Shown here piece by piece: positions 1 through 8,809 of a stretch of DNA of 64,000 nucleotides (position 1 is the first letter of the stretch; every line of letters begins with the position of its first letter). The stretch is from an uncultured Granulosicoccus sp. (GTDB lineage Bacteria > Pseudomonadota > Gammaproteobacteria > Granulosicoccales > Granulosicoccaceae), in assembly GCA_937924505.1 (NCBI GenBank), contig CALDSR010000013.1:124001-188000 (forward strand), in the 5' to 3' direction. Under the pieces are notes generated by a model. The model was not told where the DNA came from and ran no database searches. It saw only the letters and a program-made list of their open reading frames with translations. Both the position numbers and the translations under genes were made by a program.

Positions 1-661
1 TAGCCAGAGCCGCACAATCTTCAGTTTCAATATCGTTGACACGTGTGGTTAATTCAGCATACACAGAACTTACCGGGCCAAACACAAAGCTCAACCAGTC
101 GTGAATATGAATGGCATGGCCGAGAATCGCACCACCTTGCTCACCTTTCCATGTACCGCGCCAAGGTATCGCGTAGTAATCCTCTCCACGGTTCCAGTGC
201 GTCTCCAACGAACCCGCGTACGGCTTACCCGCCAAGCCACAATCGATGAGCTTGTTTATCTGTATTCCCGCCAGCCCATATCGATACTGAAATACCGGAA
301 ACACCGTACGGCCAGTTTCAGCTGATAACGCAATCAGTTGATCAGCTTCTCGAACACTACTGGCCAGCGGCTTTTCGCAGATGACATGCTTGCCTGCTCG
401 CAGAGCACGCTCACAGCTGCTGTAGTGCAGGTGCGGTGGTAGACAAATATCAACAATGTCTATCGCTGGATCGGTCAGAACGGCATCAAGCGAATCCGCG
501 TACTGTGCATCAGGCGCACGTTGCAGTAGTTCATTTGCTCGCAAACGATCAAGATCGCATAGGGTGTGGACCTTGAATCGGTCCGGCAATGCCAAATAGG
601 CGCTCAAATGTTCACCACCAATCCCGGCTCCGATTATCGCGACGCGCCAGACCCGATTCAT
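1..661 (-). CDS. Gfo/Idh/MocA family oxidoreductase, C-terminal part missing
   Basis: Reading leftward from an ATG at 661, 220 codons stay open to the window edge, so the 3' part is outside. The first residues read MNRVWRVAIIGAGIGG, an N-terminal NAD(P)-binding Rossmann loop. About 100 residues on comes CEKPLAS, the EKP motif typical of Gfo/Idh/MocA dehydrogenases, which oxidise or reduce sugars, inositols and related polyols. The start lies only 2 bases beyond the stop of the next gene upstream, a second member of the same family, so the two are surely co-transcribed. The substrate cannot be told from the sequence. The family call is secure. Confidence 0.88.
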   Translation of the reverse strand, partial: MNRVWRVAIIGAGIGGEHLSAYLALPDRFKVHTLCDLDRLRANELLQRAPDAQYADSLDAVLTDPAIDIVDICLPPHLHYSSCERALRAGKHVICEKPLASSVREADQLIALSAETGRTVFPVFQYRYGLAGIQINKLIDCGLAGKPYAGSLETHWNRGEDYYAIPWRGTWKGEQGGAILGHAIHIHDWLSFVFGPVSSVYAELTTRVNDIETEDCAALA

Positions 662-663
662 GT

Positions 664-1755
664 TCAAGCGTTTTCCGGTGGATCGACCCTGACGACAGCG
701 CATCGTTCTCCAGATCGCCCAGAGCGCTCCAGCGCATCGATGACAGCGTGAACAGGCAATGCAGAACGTCCTGTGATCAATGGCAAGCCACCATTTTGCA
801 CGATTGAGGCAAAGTCCTCGATAACCGCGCCATGCCAGTCTGAGGTAAAGGCCATGGGATCAGCGCCCGCTCCAGATGCCGCCTGCTCACCGATGGTATC
901 GGTTCGGCCATCCTGCCACTGAAGCTCCAGAAGATTACTCGTCAGGCTCGCCGTCAAGTTTTGATAATGCAGGATGATATGTTCGGTGCGGCCGGGAAAA
1001 CTGGCTGTCGACCCAAAGAATGAGCCAACCGCACCGTTATCAAACTCTATTCCGGCACTGACAAAATCCTCTGCCTCCATCTGATGAAAACCAGTGGTGC
1101 TACACATCGCCATGACTGATTTGGCAGGCCCGGTAAACTGCAAGGCAAGATCCAGTGTGTGAATTGCCTGACTAATAACCACACCACCTCCATCACGTAC
1201 ATAACTGCCACGACCGGGCTGATCGTAATAGGACTGTTCACGCCACCACGGTACTGAAATTTCGACAGCTTTCAACTCACCCGCTTCGCCTTCGCTTATA
1301 AATTTTATCAATGCCGCCGCGGATGGGCGCACACGATGTTGAAGCATGATGCCAAGCGGCACCTCACATATCTCGCAGAGTTCGCACAAATCGACCGCAG
1401 CAGCAAGTGTCCGCTCTACCGGCTTTTCCATCAGAACAGGCAATCCCGCAGACGCAATTCGAGAGACGAGTTCCTTTCGTGCATGCGGTGGTGTTGCCAC
1501 AATAACGAAGTCGATAGACTCGTCAGCCAGCAGTTCATCTAACGAAGCGTATATTTGTGGCACACGTCCGGAGTGAGTGCTTAGGGTTTTACCATAAGTG
1601 CCGACAAACGATTGGCCTGAGGAGGGTTTTGAGCCCATGACGCCAGTGACGTGCACGACCTGGGATAAATTGGCCAATGCATCCACATAGGTGGTGCCGA
1701 CCATGCCAACACCGACCAAAGCAATACCGACTGATGAACTGGGAAGGCTGCTCAC
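664..1755 (-). CDS. Gfo/Idh/MocA family oxidoreductase
   Basis: A 363-residue protein, the normal length for the family. The N-terminal Rossmann fold carries GVGMVGTTY (GxGxxG type, near residue 15) and the EKP motif appears as LMEKPVERT near residue 130. The C-terminal half is the alpha/beta substrate domain. The start is GTG at 1755, with GGAG a few bases upstream. Paired with the partial paralogue at 1-661 in one operon, it probably acts on the same sugar or polyol, perhaps as the next oxidation or epimerisation step. The substrate is unknown. Confidence 0.88.
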   Translation of the reverse strand: MSSLPSSSVGIALVGVGMVGTTYVDALANLSQVVHVTGVMGSKPSSGQSFVGTYGKTLSTHSGRVPQIYASLDELLADESIDFVIVATPPHARKELVSRIASAGLPVLMEKPVERTLAAAVDLCELCEICEVPLGIMLQHRVRPSAAALIKFISEGEAGELKAVEISVPWWREQSYYDQPGRGSYVRDGGGVVISQAIHTLDLALQFTGPAKSVMAMCSTTGFHQMEAEDFVSAGIEFDNGAVGSFFGSTASFPGRTEHIILHYQNLTASLTSNLLELQWQDGRTDTIGEQAASGAGADPMAFTSDWHGAVIEDFASIVQNGGLPLITGRSALPVHAVIDALERSGRSGERCAVVRVDPPENA

Positions 1756-1908
1756 AATACTCCAATCGTATAATTATTGATAACGCCAATGACAGCAAAC
1801 GATTTCGCTATGGAGAGATCACGCAATACGCTATATTGGCACAGGTTTGATAAATGGTGTTCAAGACCAGCGTCAATATGAAAGGGTACGAAATCCGATT
1901 CACCAATA

Positions 1909-2325
1909 ATGCCTGATCAATCCTCCACAAGCCACTCAACGGCACTGAACCCGCCATCGCCGACACCGTGGTTCGCCTATCTGTTGCTGTTTTTTTTATG
2001 CTTTGGAGCCGGTATCGCTGCCCAGTTTATTTGGCATAACCGGGAACGTATCAATGAGCTGTACTATACCGCCAGCGAACAGAAATATCGCACGATGACC
2101 GGCGAAGCAGGTCCAGCAACCTTTCTTGTGTATCACTCTGACTTTGACGCACTTGACCGCTTTGCCTTCGCTCAAGACGATGTGATCGGAGTTGAAATAT
2201 ACCGATATCCCAATGTATCTGCAATTGCCGTAAGCAGTGAAAGTAGCGACACTATCGCTCAACTCACGACATTGTCGTTTGTCGACAAAATCGAACGTCG
2301 CGTCGTACCGATGCTCTGCCATTGA
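1909..2325 (+). CDS. Small single-pass membrane protein, unknown function
   Basis: A 138-residue protein with a Ser/Pro-rich start, one hydrophobic segment at about residues 21-42 (WFAYLLLFFLCFGAGIAAQF) and a soluble C-terminal domain of about 90 residues. No ribosome-binding site is evident before the ATG. I recognise no family. The C-terminal part (VLVYHSD-like strands, then VIGVEIYRYPNVSAIAV) has a compact alpha/beta look, but no function follows from it. It stands alone between the oxidoreductase pair and coaA. Confidence 0.6.
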   Translation: MPDQSSTSHSTALNPPSPTPWFAYLLLFFLCFGAGIAAQFIWHNRERINELYYTASEQKYRTMTGEAGPATFLVYHSDFDALDRFAFAQDDVIGVEIYRYPNVSAIAVSSESSDTIAQLTTLSFVDKIERRVVPMLCH

Positions 2326-2606
2326 TTAATTTACGGCTCGTGGTCGCCCACAAACATAAATGGTCAGAGATGATGGGTGGAAAAACAGCCAACAACCAGC
2401 CGAGCGGCCCCGGTCAAGATAACAGCCGTGGTAGCGAGACAGCCTGTAGAGGTGCAGGCACCTTGGTCGATCTGATACTCTATGAGCCGAAGAAGATCAT
2501 GAGGCAAGCACGATCAAGCTAAAGTTATGTCACTCACCTATCGCTATCTTTGGTGATCGAACGGATTCTGCACACATCACCGGAAACTAAAGACGAGCGT
2601 CTTCTG

Positions 2607-3554
2607 ATGGATACAAACTCAACCGGAGCGTCGCCCTACCGCCACTTCACAATTGAAGAATGGGCGGCCCTCAGGCGCAACACACCACAACCTCTAAGCG
2701 AAGCGGAGCTAATCGAGCTACGCGGTATCAATGAACGTGTATCACTTGACGAGGTTGAACAGGTCTACCTGCCACTATCGCGTCTGTTGAGTCTACATAT
2801 CGCGTCAGTCCAGAAACTCAATATCGGTATCCGTAAATTTATGGAAATCGAGTCAGGCAAGGTGCCGTTTATCATTGGGATCGCAGGTTCAGTCGCGGTT
2901 GGAAAAAGCACGGTCGCTCGAATTCTGCAATCTCTGCTTGCGCGTTGGCATGAACACCCAGTTGTCGATTTGATCTCAACTGATGGATTTCTATTGACGA
3001 CGGCCGAATTGCAAGAACGCAATCTGATGCATCGAAAGGGGTTCCCGGAAAGTTTCGACCGAGCTGGCTTGATGGAATTTCTGGCCGATATAAAAAGCGG
3101 TAAACGTCACCTCAAAGCTCCCGTCTATTCTCACTTGCACTATGACATCGTCCCCGACAAGTTTATCGAAGTTGATCAACCAGATATATTGATCGTAGAG
3201 GGGCTTAATGTATTGCAGACCCGCGGAGCAAAGCTCGGCGAATCAAACGTGTTTGTATCCGACTATTTCGATTTCTCTCTTTATATAGATGCTGAAGCCA
3301 AATCTATCAGGCAATGGTATGTCGACCGTTTTCTGACCCTGCGCTCCACCGTATTCAAACAACCGGGAGCCTACTTCGGACACTATGCATCGCTGGACGA
3401 ACCAAATGCGATCAGAACCGCTAACGAAATCTGGTCGTCAATCAACTACGTGAACCTCTCCGAGAATATTCTACCCACACGAAATCGAGCAAAATTGATT
3501 CTTCACAAAGGTCGCGACCACGCGATTGACAGCGTTCGCGTCAGAAAAATGTAG
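2607..3554 (+). CDS. coaA: Pantothenate kinase, type I (CoaA)
   Basis: Phosphorylates pantothenate with ATP, the first and controlling step of coenzyme A synthesis. The 315-residue length matches E. coli CoaA (316). Visible hallmarks are the P-loop GSVAVGKST near residue 95, the segments [30 protein letters not shown] and VEGLNVLQ, and the C-terminal [13 protein letters not shown]. The ATG at 2607 is chosen because the family begins shortly before [14 protein letters not shown]; a TTG/GTG pair 57 and 54 bases upstream is also in frame. It stands as a single gene, converging with the amidohydrolase-like gene at 3610. Confidence 0.96.
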   Translation: MDTNSTGASPYRHFTIEEWAALRRNTPQPLSEAELIELRGINERVSLDEVEQVYLPLSRLLSLHIASVQKLNIGIRKFMEIESGKVPFIIGIAGSVAVGKSTVARILQSLLARWHEHPVVDLISTDGFLLTTAELQERNLMHRKGFPESFDRAGLMEFLADIKSGKRHLKAPVYSHLHYDIVPDKFIEVDQPDILIVEGLNVLQTRGAKLGESNVFVSDYFDFSLYIDAEAKSIRQWYVDRFLTLRSTVFKQPGAYFGHYASLDEPNAIRTANEIWSSINYVNLSENILPTRNRAKLILHKGRDHAIDSVRVRKM

Positions 3555-3609
3555 TTATCGAACCACTACGGTCTTTTCAGACTTTCAGCCAACGACCGCT
3601 TGGCGATAT

Positions 3610-4362
3610 TCATAATCCATATATTCGGATTGCATTGGAGCGCAACACTGATTCACGTTCACGCGTCGGCAAATGCAAAGTTTCCTGCCCATACCGCATC
3701 CACAATTGATCGAATGAAGTGTCTGCACTGTTGACTGCAGAATGGCTGGCCAGCATGACTCGATCGCTACCCCAGAAACTGACAATATCCTTGATAAAAT
3801 AACCAATAGCGGATTCAGAACCTGGATTGAAAACTGGGTCAATACCCGTGATTTTCACACTGACATTATCCAGTGAGTGAAAATGTTTGAGTGTTTCTTG
3901 GTATCCGCCTTCCAACTGGGCCTGGCCCTTGAACCCAAACTGGCTGTAATCCAGAACAACAGGAACTTCCGGATACTTTGATAATGCTTGAGCAGCTTTT
4001 TCTGGCTGCGAACCGGACCAATCAAGGTCAACTGTTTGATTCCTTGATTTCACGGCTTCCAGGCATCGACTCAGCGCCTCTATCGAATCGACGCTGACGT
4101 TCAAACCTGTGACATAAGAGGTATTTGTCAGGCGGTAGATAGACTGGGGTGACAAATCACACCAGGCGACGATCCCCTGTGGCAACCCTCCCAACCCTGG
4201 CGTTACAGCTAACTCTCGCACCTTTTCAAGGTCATCTGCAGCCAGGGACGCCTGCATTTTTGGCTGTATGTATACACATTTCAGCAGGTGCACAACGGCA
4301 CTACTACTGATCGCCACGTCAGGGTGCCAATTACAATCTACTACCGGAATCATCGGCCTCAA
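3610..4362 (-). CDS. Amidohydrolase-fold protein, probably without a full metal site
   Basis: A 250-residue protein with the layout of the amidohydrolase-2 (COG3618-type) TIM barrel: an N-terminal VDCNWHP strand, internal VVLDYSQFG and VSVKITGI, then DRVMLASHS and the C-terminal NAIRIYGL seen in that family. The usual N-terminal HxH metal motif is replaced by CNWH, and the usual GSDWP-type aspartate is replaced in LASHSAVN. Family members act as lactonases or decarboxylases; this copy may be a pseudo-enzyme or may use altered ligands. It faces coaA and is followed upstream by a 289-base gap with a perfect inverted repeat. Confidence 0.68.
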   Translation of the reverse strand: MRPMIPVVDCNWHPDVAISSSAVVHLLKCVYIQPKMQASLAADDLEKVRELAVTPGLGGLPQGIVAWCDLSPQSIYRLTNTSYVTGLNVSVDSIEALSRCLEAVKSRNQTVDLDWSGSQPEKAAQALSKYPEVPVVLDYSQFGFKGQAQLEGGYQETLKHFHSLDNVSVKITGIDPVFNPGSESAIGYFIKDIVSFWGSDRVMLASHSAVNSADTSFDQLWMRYGQETLHLPTRERESVLRSNAIRIYGL

Positions 4363-4409
4363 CCCGTAAACGTTCTGATGGGGCGGGATAATAAGGGCAT
4401 AAGGAAAGA

Positions 4410-4431
4410 ACCTTTGGCAATCACCAAAGGT
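4410..4431. repeat. Perfect inverted repeat, 8-bp arms
   Basis: The arms ACCTTTGG and CCAAAGGT flank a 6-base loop. It lies between the amidohydrolase-like gene and the 3' end of the GntR gene. Read leftward it is followed by TTCTTTCC, so it could be a weak terminator for the GntR gene; it could equally be an operator for the gene starting at 4362. A second, looser repeat (CCTGAC ... GTCAGG) lies near 4481-4505. I see nothing coding in 4363-4651. Confidence 0.45.
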
Positions 4432-4651
4432 AGATCAAATTAATTTGCTTGCAAGATTGTCGATACAAAAGCGGTCGAAGCCTGACTCTAGATCTTTTGG
4501 TCAGGATATAATCATGAGTCAACTGAAGTTGGCAAATGCCTTACGGTAATTCATCATACAAGGCGCGCTTTGTCCACGTAGCGCCAAGCAGGCTTTCATT
4601 CAGGAACAATTTTTTACACGAGCAAGTTCGCCGACTTACACGTTCGCCCAC

Positions 4652-5461
4652 TTATTTGATGCGTGAAACGTAACGAGTGGAGCGTGTATCAAACCAGGTA
4701 CGTGAGTATTCAGCTTGTACGCCATGCTGATCCCAGCCGCAGCGTTCGACATAACCCCATACAGGACCCGCAGCGCTTGCAAAATCAGCCGGACGCCAAT
4801 CAGGCGGAGCACTTACTGAGATGGAGTCCTCTACTCTGGCTATCCAGAACCCAAGTTCCTCCTTGTAAAACTGATACAGGGATTCGTTTAAGTCGCAATC
4901 GCTGATTTCCCGATTGACATAACTCGCATCAAGCCAAATCTCTTCCAGTGCCGCATCCAAATCAGACAAGCGCCGCACCCGTCGAATTCGGTAGTAGCTA
5001 TCACCTTGCCCGAACCTGACACCTTCTTCTGCTTCTACCTTGTCTACCGATAAGGGAACCGCACTTGGCAAGCCACCACCGGTCAAACGTTCCAGTCTGA
5101 AAAAGCCATAGATGGTGTTATTGGTATCGACATTTTTGACGTAATTGCCCGAGCCTTGCACCCGCTCAAGCATGCCCTTTTCGCCAAGATCGGCGAGCGC
5201 TTTGCGTAAGGTGCCAACAGCGATTCCTAGTCGTTGCGCGAGGACGCGCTCCGGTTCCAGACGTTCACCGTCAAGCAGAATGCCGGCCTTGATTTCTCGC
5301 GCGAGCATCTCGCTGATCTGTAAATGCAGTGGCAGGCGACCACGCTGAACCAGCACGGTATGACCGCGCTGACGAGTCGATGATGATTGTCTTTCTGCCG
5401 AGGTCGAATCGGCGGATTCTGCCGCGTCTGGCGCTGTAACTGATGGATCAGCAGATGGCAT
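4652..5461 (-). CDS. GntR-family regulator, HutC/UTRA type
   Basis: A 269-residue protein with a Ser/Thr/Ala-rich leader, then a GntR winged helix at about residues 40-105 (PLHLQISEMLAREIKAG, ERVLAQRLGIAVGTLRKAL, LERVQGSGNYV) and a C-terminal UTRA effector domain (YYRIRRVRRL, EEIWLDASY, SRTWFDTRSTRYV). UTRA regulators usually bind sugars or small acids of the pathway they control. It is divergent from the monooxygenase operon at 5537, and the 75-base gap carries repeated TTGATACAC elements, so it most likely represses that operon and itself. ATG at 5461 is preferred to the TTG one codon upstream. Confidence 0.92.
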   Translation of the reverse strand: MPSADPSVTAPDAAESADSTSAERQSSSTRQRGHTVLVQRGRLPLHLQISEMLAREIKAGILLDGERLEPERVLAQRLGIAVGTLRKALADLGEKGMLERVQGSGNYVKNVDTNNTIYGFFRLERLTGGGLPSAVPLSVDKVEAEEGVRFGQGDSYYRIRRVRRLSDLDAALEEIWLDASYVNREISDCDLNESLYQFYKEELGFWIARVEDSISVSAPPDWRPADFASAAGPVWGYVERCGWDQHGVQAEYSRTWFDTRSTRYVSRIK

Positions 5462-5465
5462 CAAA

Positions 5466-5504
5466 TTGATACACTATTGACACATTGATACACCAATGAT
5501 ACAA
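5466..5504. promoter_or_regulatory. TTGATACAC repeat cluster, candidate GntR operator
   Basis: TTGATACAC occurs at 5466-5474 and again at 5485-5493, with variants TTGACACA at 5477 and ATGATACAA at 5496. The two exact copies are 19 bases apart. The cluster fills the shared control region between the GntR regulator and the monooxygenase operon and begins directly against the regulator start. A binding role is inferred from position and repetition only. Confidence 0.5.
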
Positions 5505-5536
5505 CAAAATCTGATTCCAATTGGAAAATACGCCAC

Positions 5537-6694
5537 GTGTCAGTCGTTCCTGTCCATTCTGCCGATCTCGATGCCTTAGAGGTCTCCTGGTTTGCCCCAC
5601 TGTGTTCCGACGACTATCGCTATCTGGGTGTCCCGGATGGTGAATATCGCTCCAGCTGGGAAAATACCTCCGCCATCATGCAGGCCGCCGACAAGCTCGG
5701 CTATCGCAATATATTGTGTCCGTCATCCTTTCAAGTCGGTCAAGATACCTTGAGCTTTGTTGCCGCCTGCGCACCGATTACCGAAAACATCAATATGCTC
5801 GGCGCCGTGCGTTGCGGTGAGATGCAGCCGATCATGCTGGCCCGTACGATCGCAACCCTGGACCACATGCTGAAAGGTCGACTAACGATCAACATCATCT
5901 CGTCAGACTTTCCAGGCGAAAAAGATGACAGTGCCTACCGCTACCAGCGATCCCGTGAAGTGGTACAGATACTCAAACAAGCCTGGACGCAGGATGAAAT
6001 CAATTTCGATGGTGAGATATACCAGTTCAAGGGCCTGACAACACAGCCTGCGAAACCCTACCAACAAAACGGCGGCCCGTTACTGTACTTCGGCGGCTAC
6101 TCACCACCGGCACTGGAACTCTGTGGCGAGCATTGCGACGTGTATCTGATGTGGCCAGAGAAAAAAGAAGAACTGGCGGCGCGAATGAAAGCGGTACACG
6201 CCTGTGCGCAAAAATACGACCGGATACTCGACTACGGTTTACGCGTACACATGATTGTGCGTGACACCGAACAGGAAGCGCGCGAATATGCCGCTGAGCT
6301 TGTATCGAAACTCGATGATGATCAAGGCAAGGCAATCCGCGAGCGCGCGCTTGATGCAAGCTCACTCGGTGTTGCACTGCAGGCCAAGAATCGCGATGCA
6401 GCAACAGATGAGGGTTATATCGAGCCGCATCTATGGACAGGCGTCGGACGCGCCCGCTCCGGTTGTGGTGCCGCACTGGTTGGTTCGACCGATCAAGTCA
6501 TGAGTGAAATCGAGGCGTATCAAAAGATGGGAATACGCTCGTTTATATTTTCCGGCTATCCGCATCTCGACGAATGCCATTCATTTGGTACACGCGTGCT
6601 GCCAAACCTGAAAACCTGCTCCTTGCCTGAAGTATATGGGCGTGTCCCAAGCGAAGCTCCTCTTGTGCCACTGGCCGCTGGAGAACGTGTTTGA
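5537..6694 (+). CDS. LLM-class FMN-dependent monooxygenase, SsuD-like
   Basis: A 385-residue bacterial-luciferase-fold protein. SsuD-family features include LEVSWFAPL at the start, ADKLGYRNILCPSS, MLGAVRCGEMQPIMLARTIATLDH, GRLTINIISSDFPGE, SREVVQILKQAW, the YFGGYSPPALEL strand and the C-terminal GIRSFIFSGYPHLDE. Such enzymes use FMNH2 and oxygen to cleave C-S bonds of sulfonates, releasing sulfite and an aldehyde. An aldo/keto reductase and a flavin reductase follow directly, the partners needed for that chemistry. The start is GTG at 5537 with no strong ribosome site. The closest pathway logic is SmoC of sulfoquinovose degradation, but the substrate is not proven. Confidence 0.87.
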   Translation: MSVVPVHSADLDALEVSWFAPLCSDDYRYLGVPDGEYRSSWENTSAIMQAADKLGYRNILCPSSFQVGQDTLSFVAACAPITENINMLGAVRCGEMQPIMLARTIATLDHMLKGRLTINIISSDFPGEKDDSAYRYQRSREVVQILKQAWTQDEINFDGEIYQFKGLTTQPAKPYQQNGGPLLYFGGYSPPALELCGEHCDVYLMWPEKKEELAARMKAVHACAQKYDRILDYGLRVHMIVRDTEQEAREYAAELVSKLDDDQGKAIRERALDASSLGVALQAKNRDAATDEGYIEPHLWTGVGRARSGCGAALVGSTDQVMSEIEAYQKMGIRSFIFSGYPHLDECHSFGTRVLPNLKTCSLPEVYGRVPSEAPLVPLAAGERV

Positions 6695-7596
6695 TGGAAC
6701 GGGTCAAGCTGCAGGCTATTGAGCTAAGCCGACTGGTCTACGGCATGTGGCGCCTTGCCGATGACAAGGACACATCAGCTGCACATGTGCAAGCGAAGAT
6801 CGAAAGCTGCCTGTCACAAGGTATAACGAGCTTCGACCAGGCAGATATCTATGGCGGCTATGCGTGTGAAGCACTGTTGGGGGAGACACTTAAAATGTCG
6901 CCGGCACTTCGCGACCAGATGGAAATCATCACCAAATGTGATATCAAGCTGATCTCGGCAAAATATCCTGATCGAAGAGTCAAGCACTACGACACCAGTC
7001 GTGAACATATTGAAAGCAGTGTTCACAACTCGCTCGACACTATGCATACCGATCGAGTCGATCTGCTGCTGATACATCGCCCTGATCCCCTGATGGATGC
7101 GGAAGAAACAGGGCGAACCCTGGATGACCTGATCGATAGCGGCAAGGTGCGCGCAGCGGGTGTGTCCAATTTTCGTCCCCATGACTGGTCGTTGTTGCAA
7201 GCAAATATGAGAGCAACGTTACAAACCAACCAGATCGAGTTGAGCCTTGCTGCAAGCGATGCATTTACCAACGGTGATCTAAGTTTCTTGCAGCAGCACA
7301 AGATTCCGCCTATGGCCTGGTCACCATTGGCCGGTGGACGCTTGTTCGACACAGCAGCAGATACTAACGCGGCAGCACTGATCAAACGCGTCGACGAAAT
7401 CGCTGCCGAGCAAAATGTCGACCGCGCAGCGGTGGCTGTCGCCTGGCTTCTGAAACATCCAGCTGGCATCATGCCCGTGCTTGGTACCAACTCATTGCAA
7501 CGTATCGCTACCTTGTCATCGGCTTTGGACGTCACGATGAATCGAGAAACCTGGTTCGAGCTGTATATCCTGGCTAACGGTCAGGAAGTACCTTGA
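6694..7596 (+). CDS. Aldo/keto reductase, YdhF-like
   Basis: A 300-residue NADPH-dependent reductase of the TIM-barrel AKR superfamily. Visible are SRLVYGMWRLAD, the catalytic Asp/Tyr segment FDQADIYGGYACEALLG, the Lys region MEIITKCDIK, the His region VDLLLIHRPDPLMD, SGKVRAAGVSNF and the cofactor segment MAWSPLAGG. The ATG overlaps the monooxygenase stop by one base (TGATG), so translation is coupled. In this setting it would reduce the aldehyde made by the monooxygenase, as SmoB reduces 6-oxo-glucose; that assignment is inference. The AKR family call itself is certain. Confidence 0.92.
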   Translation: MERVKLQAIELSRLVYGMWRLADDKDTSAAHVQAKIESCLSQGITSFDQADIYGGYACEALLGETLKMSPALRDQMEIITKCDIKLISAKYPDRRVKHYDTSREHIESSVHNSLDTMHTDRVDLLLIHRPDPLMDAEETGRTLDDLIDSGKVRAAGVSNFRPHDWSLLQANMRATLQTNQIELSLAASDAFTNGDLSFLQQHKIPPMAWSPLAGGRLFDTAADTNAAALIKRVDEIAAEQNVDRAAVAVAWLLKHPAGIMPVLGTNSLQRIATLSSALDVTMNRETWFELYILANGQEVP

Positions 7597-7650
7597 TGCG
7601 ATCAAGCTATTTGTTCAATCTTGTCACTTAAATTCCAATCCATTAAGACT

Positions 7651-8151
7651 ATGCCCATGTCAGTGTTCGAACCGACACCAGAAAACGCTCGAGAGCTACG
7701 CAATGCTCTGGGGCGGTTTGGAACCGGGGTCACGATAGTCACCGCTCTGGCTGACGATCAGCCGATTGGCATCACAGTCAATTCTTTCGCATCAGTGTCC
7801 CTTGATCCGGCCTTGGTCTTGTGGTCTGTCGCCAAGGCTTCAGCTCGCTACCCCTATTTCGAATCCACTCAACACTACGCTATTCACGTACTCGACCAAA
7901 ACCAGGCCTCTCTAGCGTCTCTTTTTGCACGAAACGCACAGTGCTTTGATCAATGTGACTGGCACACCGGAGCCAACGGCATTCCGTTGATTGAAGGTAC
8001 TGTCGCCCGCTTTGAATGTGAAAAACTAAGCTCGCATGACGGTGGCGATCACGCTATTGTGGTTGGTCGTGTCGTGCGCGCGGCTCACAGCAACGGTGAA
8101 CCCCTGATGTTTGTTGGTGGTGAATTTGGCCGTTTCGTCAGCGCTGCATGA
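7651..8151 (+). CDS. Flavin reductase (HpaC/SmoA-like split-barrel)
   Basis: A 166-residue flavin reductase-like protein. It carries the family signature RNALGRFGTGVTIVTALADD, then PIGITVNSFASVSLDPALVLWSV, SARYPYFES and the C-terminal GDHAIVVGRV ... PLMFVGGEFGRF. Members reduce FMN or FAD with NAD(P)H and supply it to a two-component monooxygenase. It lies 54 bases after the aldo/keto reductase and 46 before the TRAP genes, so it almost certainly feeds FMNH2 to the SsuD-like enzyme at 5537. ATG at 7651 is chosen; 7657 is possible. Confidence 0.92.
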   Translation: MPMSVFEPTPENARELRNALGRFGTGVTIVTALADDQPIGITVNSFASVSLDPALVLWSVAKASARYPYFESTQHYAIHVLDQNQASLASLFARNAQCFDQCDWHTGANGIPLIEGTVARFECEKLSSHDGGDHAIVVGRVVRAAHSNGEPLMFVGGEFGRFVSAA

Positions 8152-8197
8152 ACAGTTCAGTCCTTGTAAGCAATGGTTATCGGAATATGAGTAGCTT

Positions 8198-8809
8198 ATG
8201 AAACTGTTGAAGCACGCTATCAGCGCAATACGTATGCTGAACAATACAGTGCTCAAACTCTCGAGCGCTATTGCCATCGTGGCGATCGCCGCGATGGTCA
8301 TATCAATACTGGTTCAGGTATATTTTCGCTATGTAATAGGCAACGCTTTGCCATGGCCAGATGAGCTCGCGCGTTTTTTCATGTTGTGGATGACCGGCTT
8401 GATGGCACCGGTCGCTTACCGTCAGGGTGGCATGGTAGCGATTGACATGCTGCCGGATATGCTCGGCAGACGTAGCGCCGCAATTTTATCCCTGGTGCTA
8501 TTTCTGATATCGCTAATGGTGCTGCTTATGGGTGTAAAACTCGGCCTCAAGCATGTCAATAGCGGATGGTTATTCTCCTCGGCATCATTGAAAGTCCCAC
8601 TGAGTCTGGTCGGCATGGAGACGGTCAAGCTGAAACTGGTCTACATGTATTCATCGTTGTGGATTGGCTTGATTCTACTGACCAGTGTCAATATCGAATT
8701 AATTCTCAAGTCCCTGTACACCTTGATAAGCGGAGCCCCGACTGACAAGGATCAAGCATCTCCGTTCACTATTTCAGACGACGACCGTTTACAAAGAGTG
8801 GCTGACTGA
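8198..8809 (+). CDS. TRAP transporter small permease (DctQ type)
   Basis: A 203-residue integral membrane protein with four predicted helices (IAIVAIAAMVISILVQVYFR, a second around ARFFMLWMTGLMAPVA, then ILSLVLFLISLMVLLMG and LWIGLILLTSVNIELI). The ALPWPDELARFF loop is typical of DctQ subunits. With the large permease and periplasmic binding protein that follow, it forms a sodium-driven importer. Its stop overlaps the next start by one base. The C-terminal tail is hydrophilic. Confidence 0.93.
   Translation: MKLLKHAISAIRMLNNTVLKLSSAIAIVAIAAMVISILVQVYFRYVIGNALPWPDELARFFMLWMTGLMAPVAYRQGGMVAIDMLPDMLGRRSAAILSLVLFLISLMVLLMGVKLGLKHVNSGWLFSSASLKVPLSLVGMETVKLKLVYMYSSLWIGLILLTSVNIELILKSLYTLISGAPTDKDQASPFTISDDDRLQRVAD

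Noticed and set aside
2322..2522. A 66-codon open frame between the small membrane protein and coaA
   Set aside because: TTG start without a ribosome site, low-complexity composition (Gly/Ser/Asn) and no recognisable pattern.
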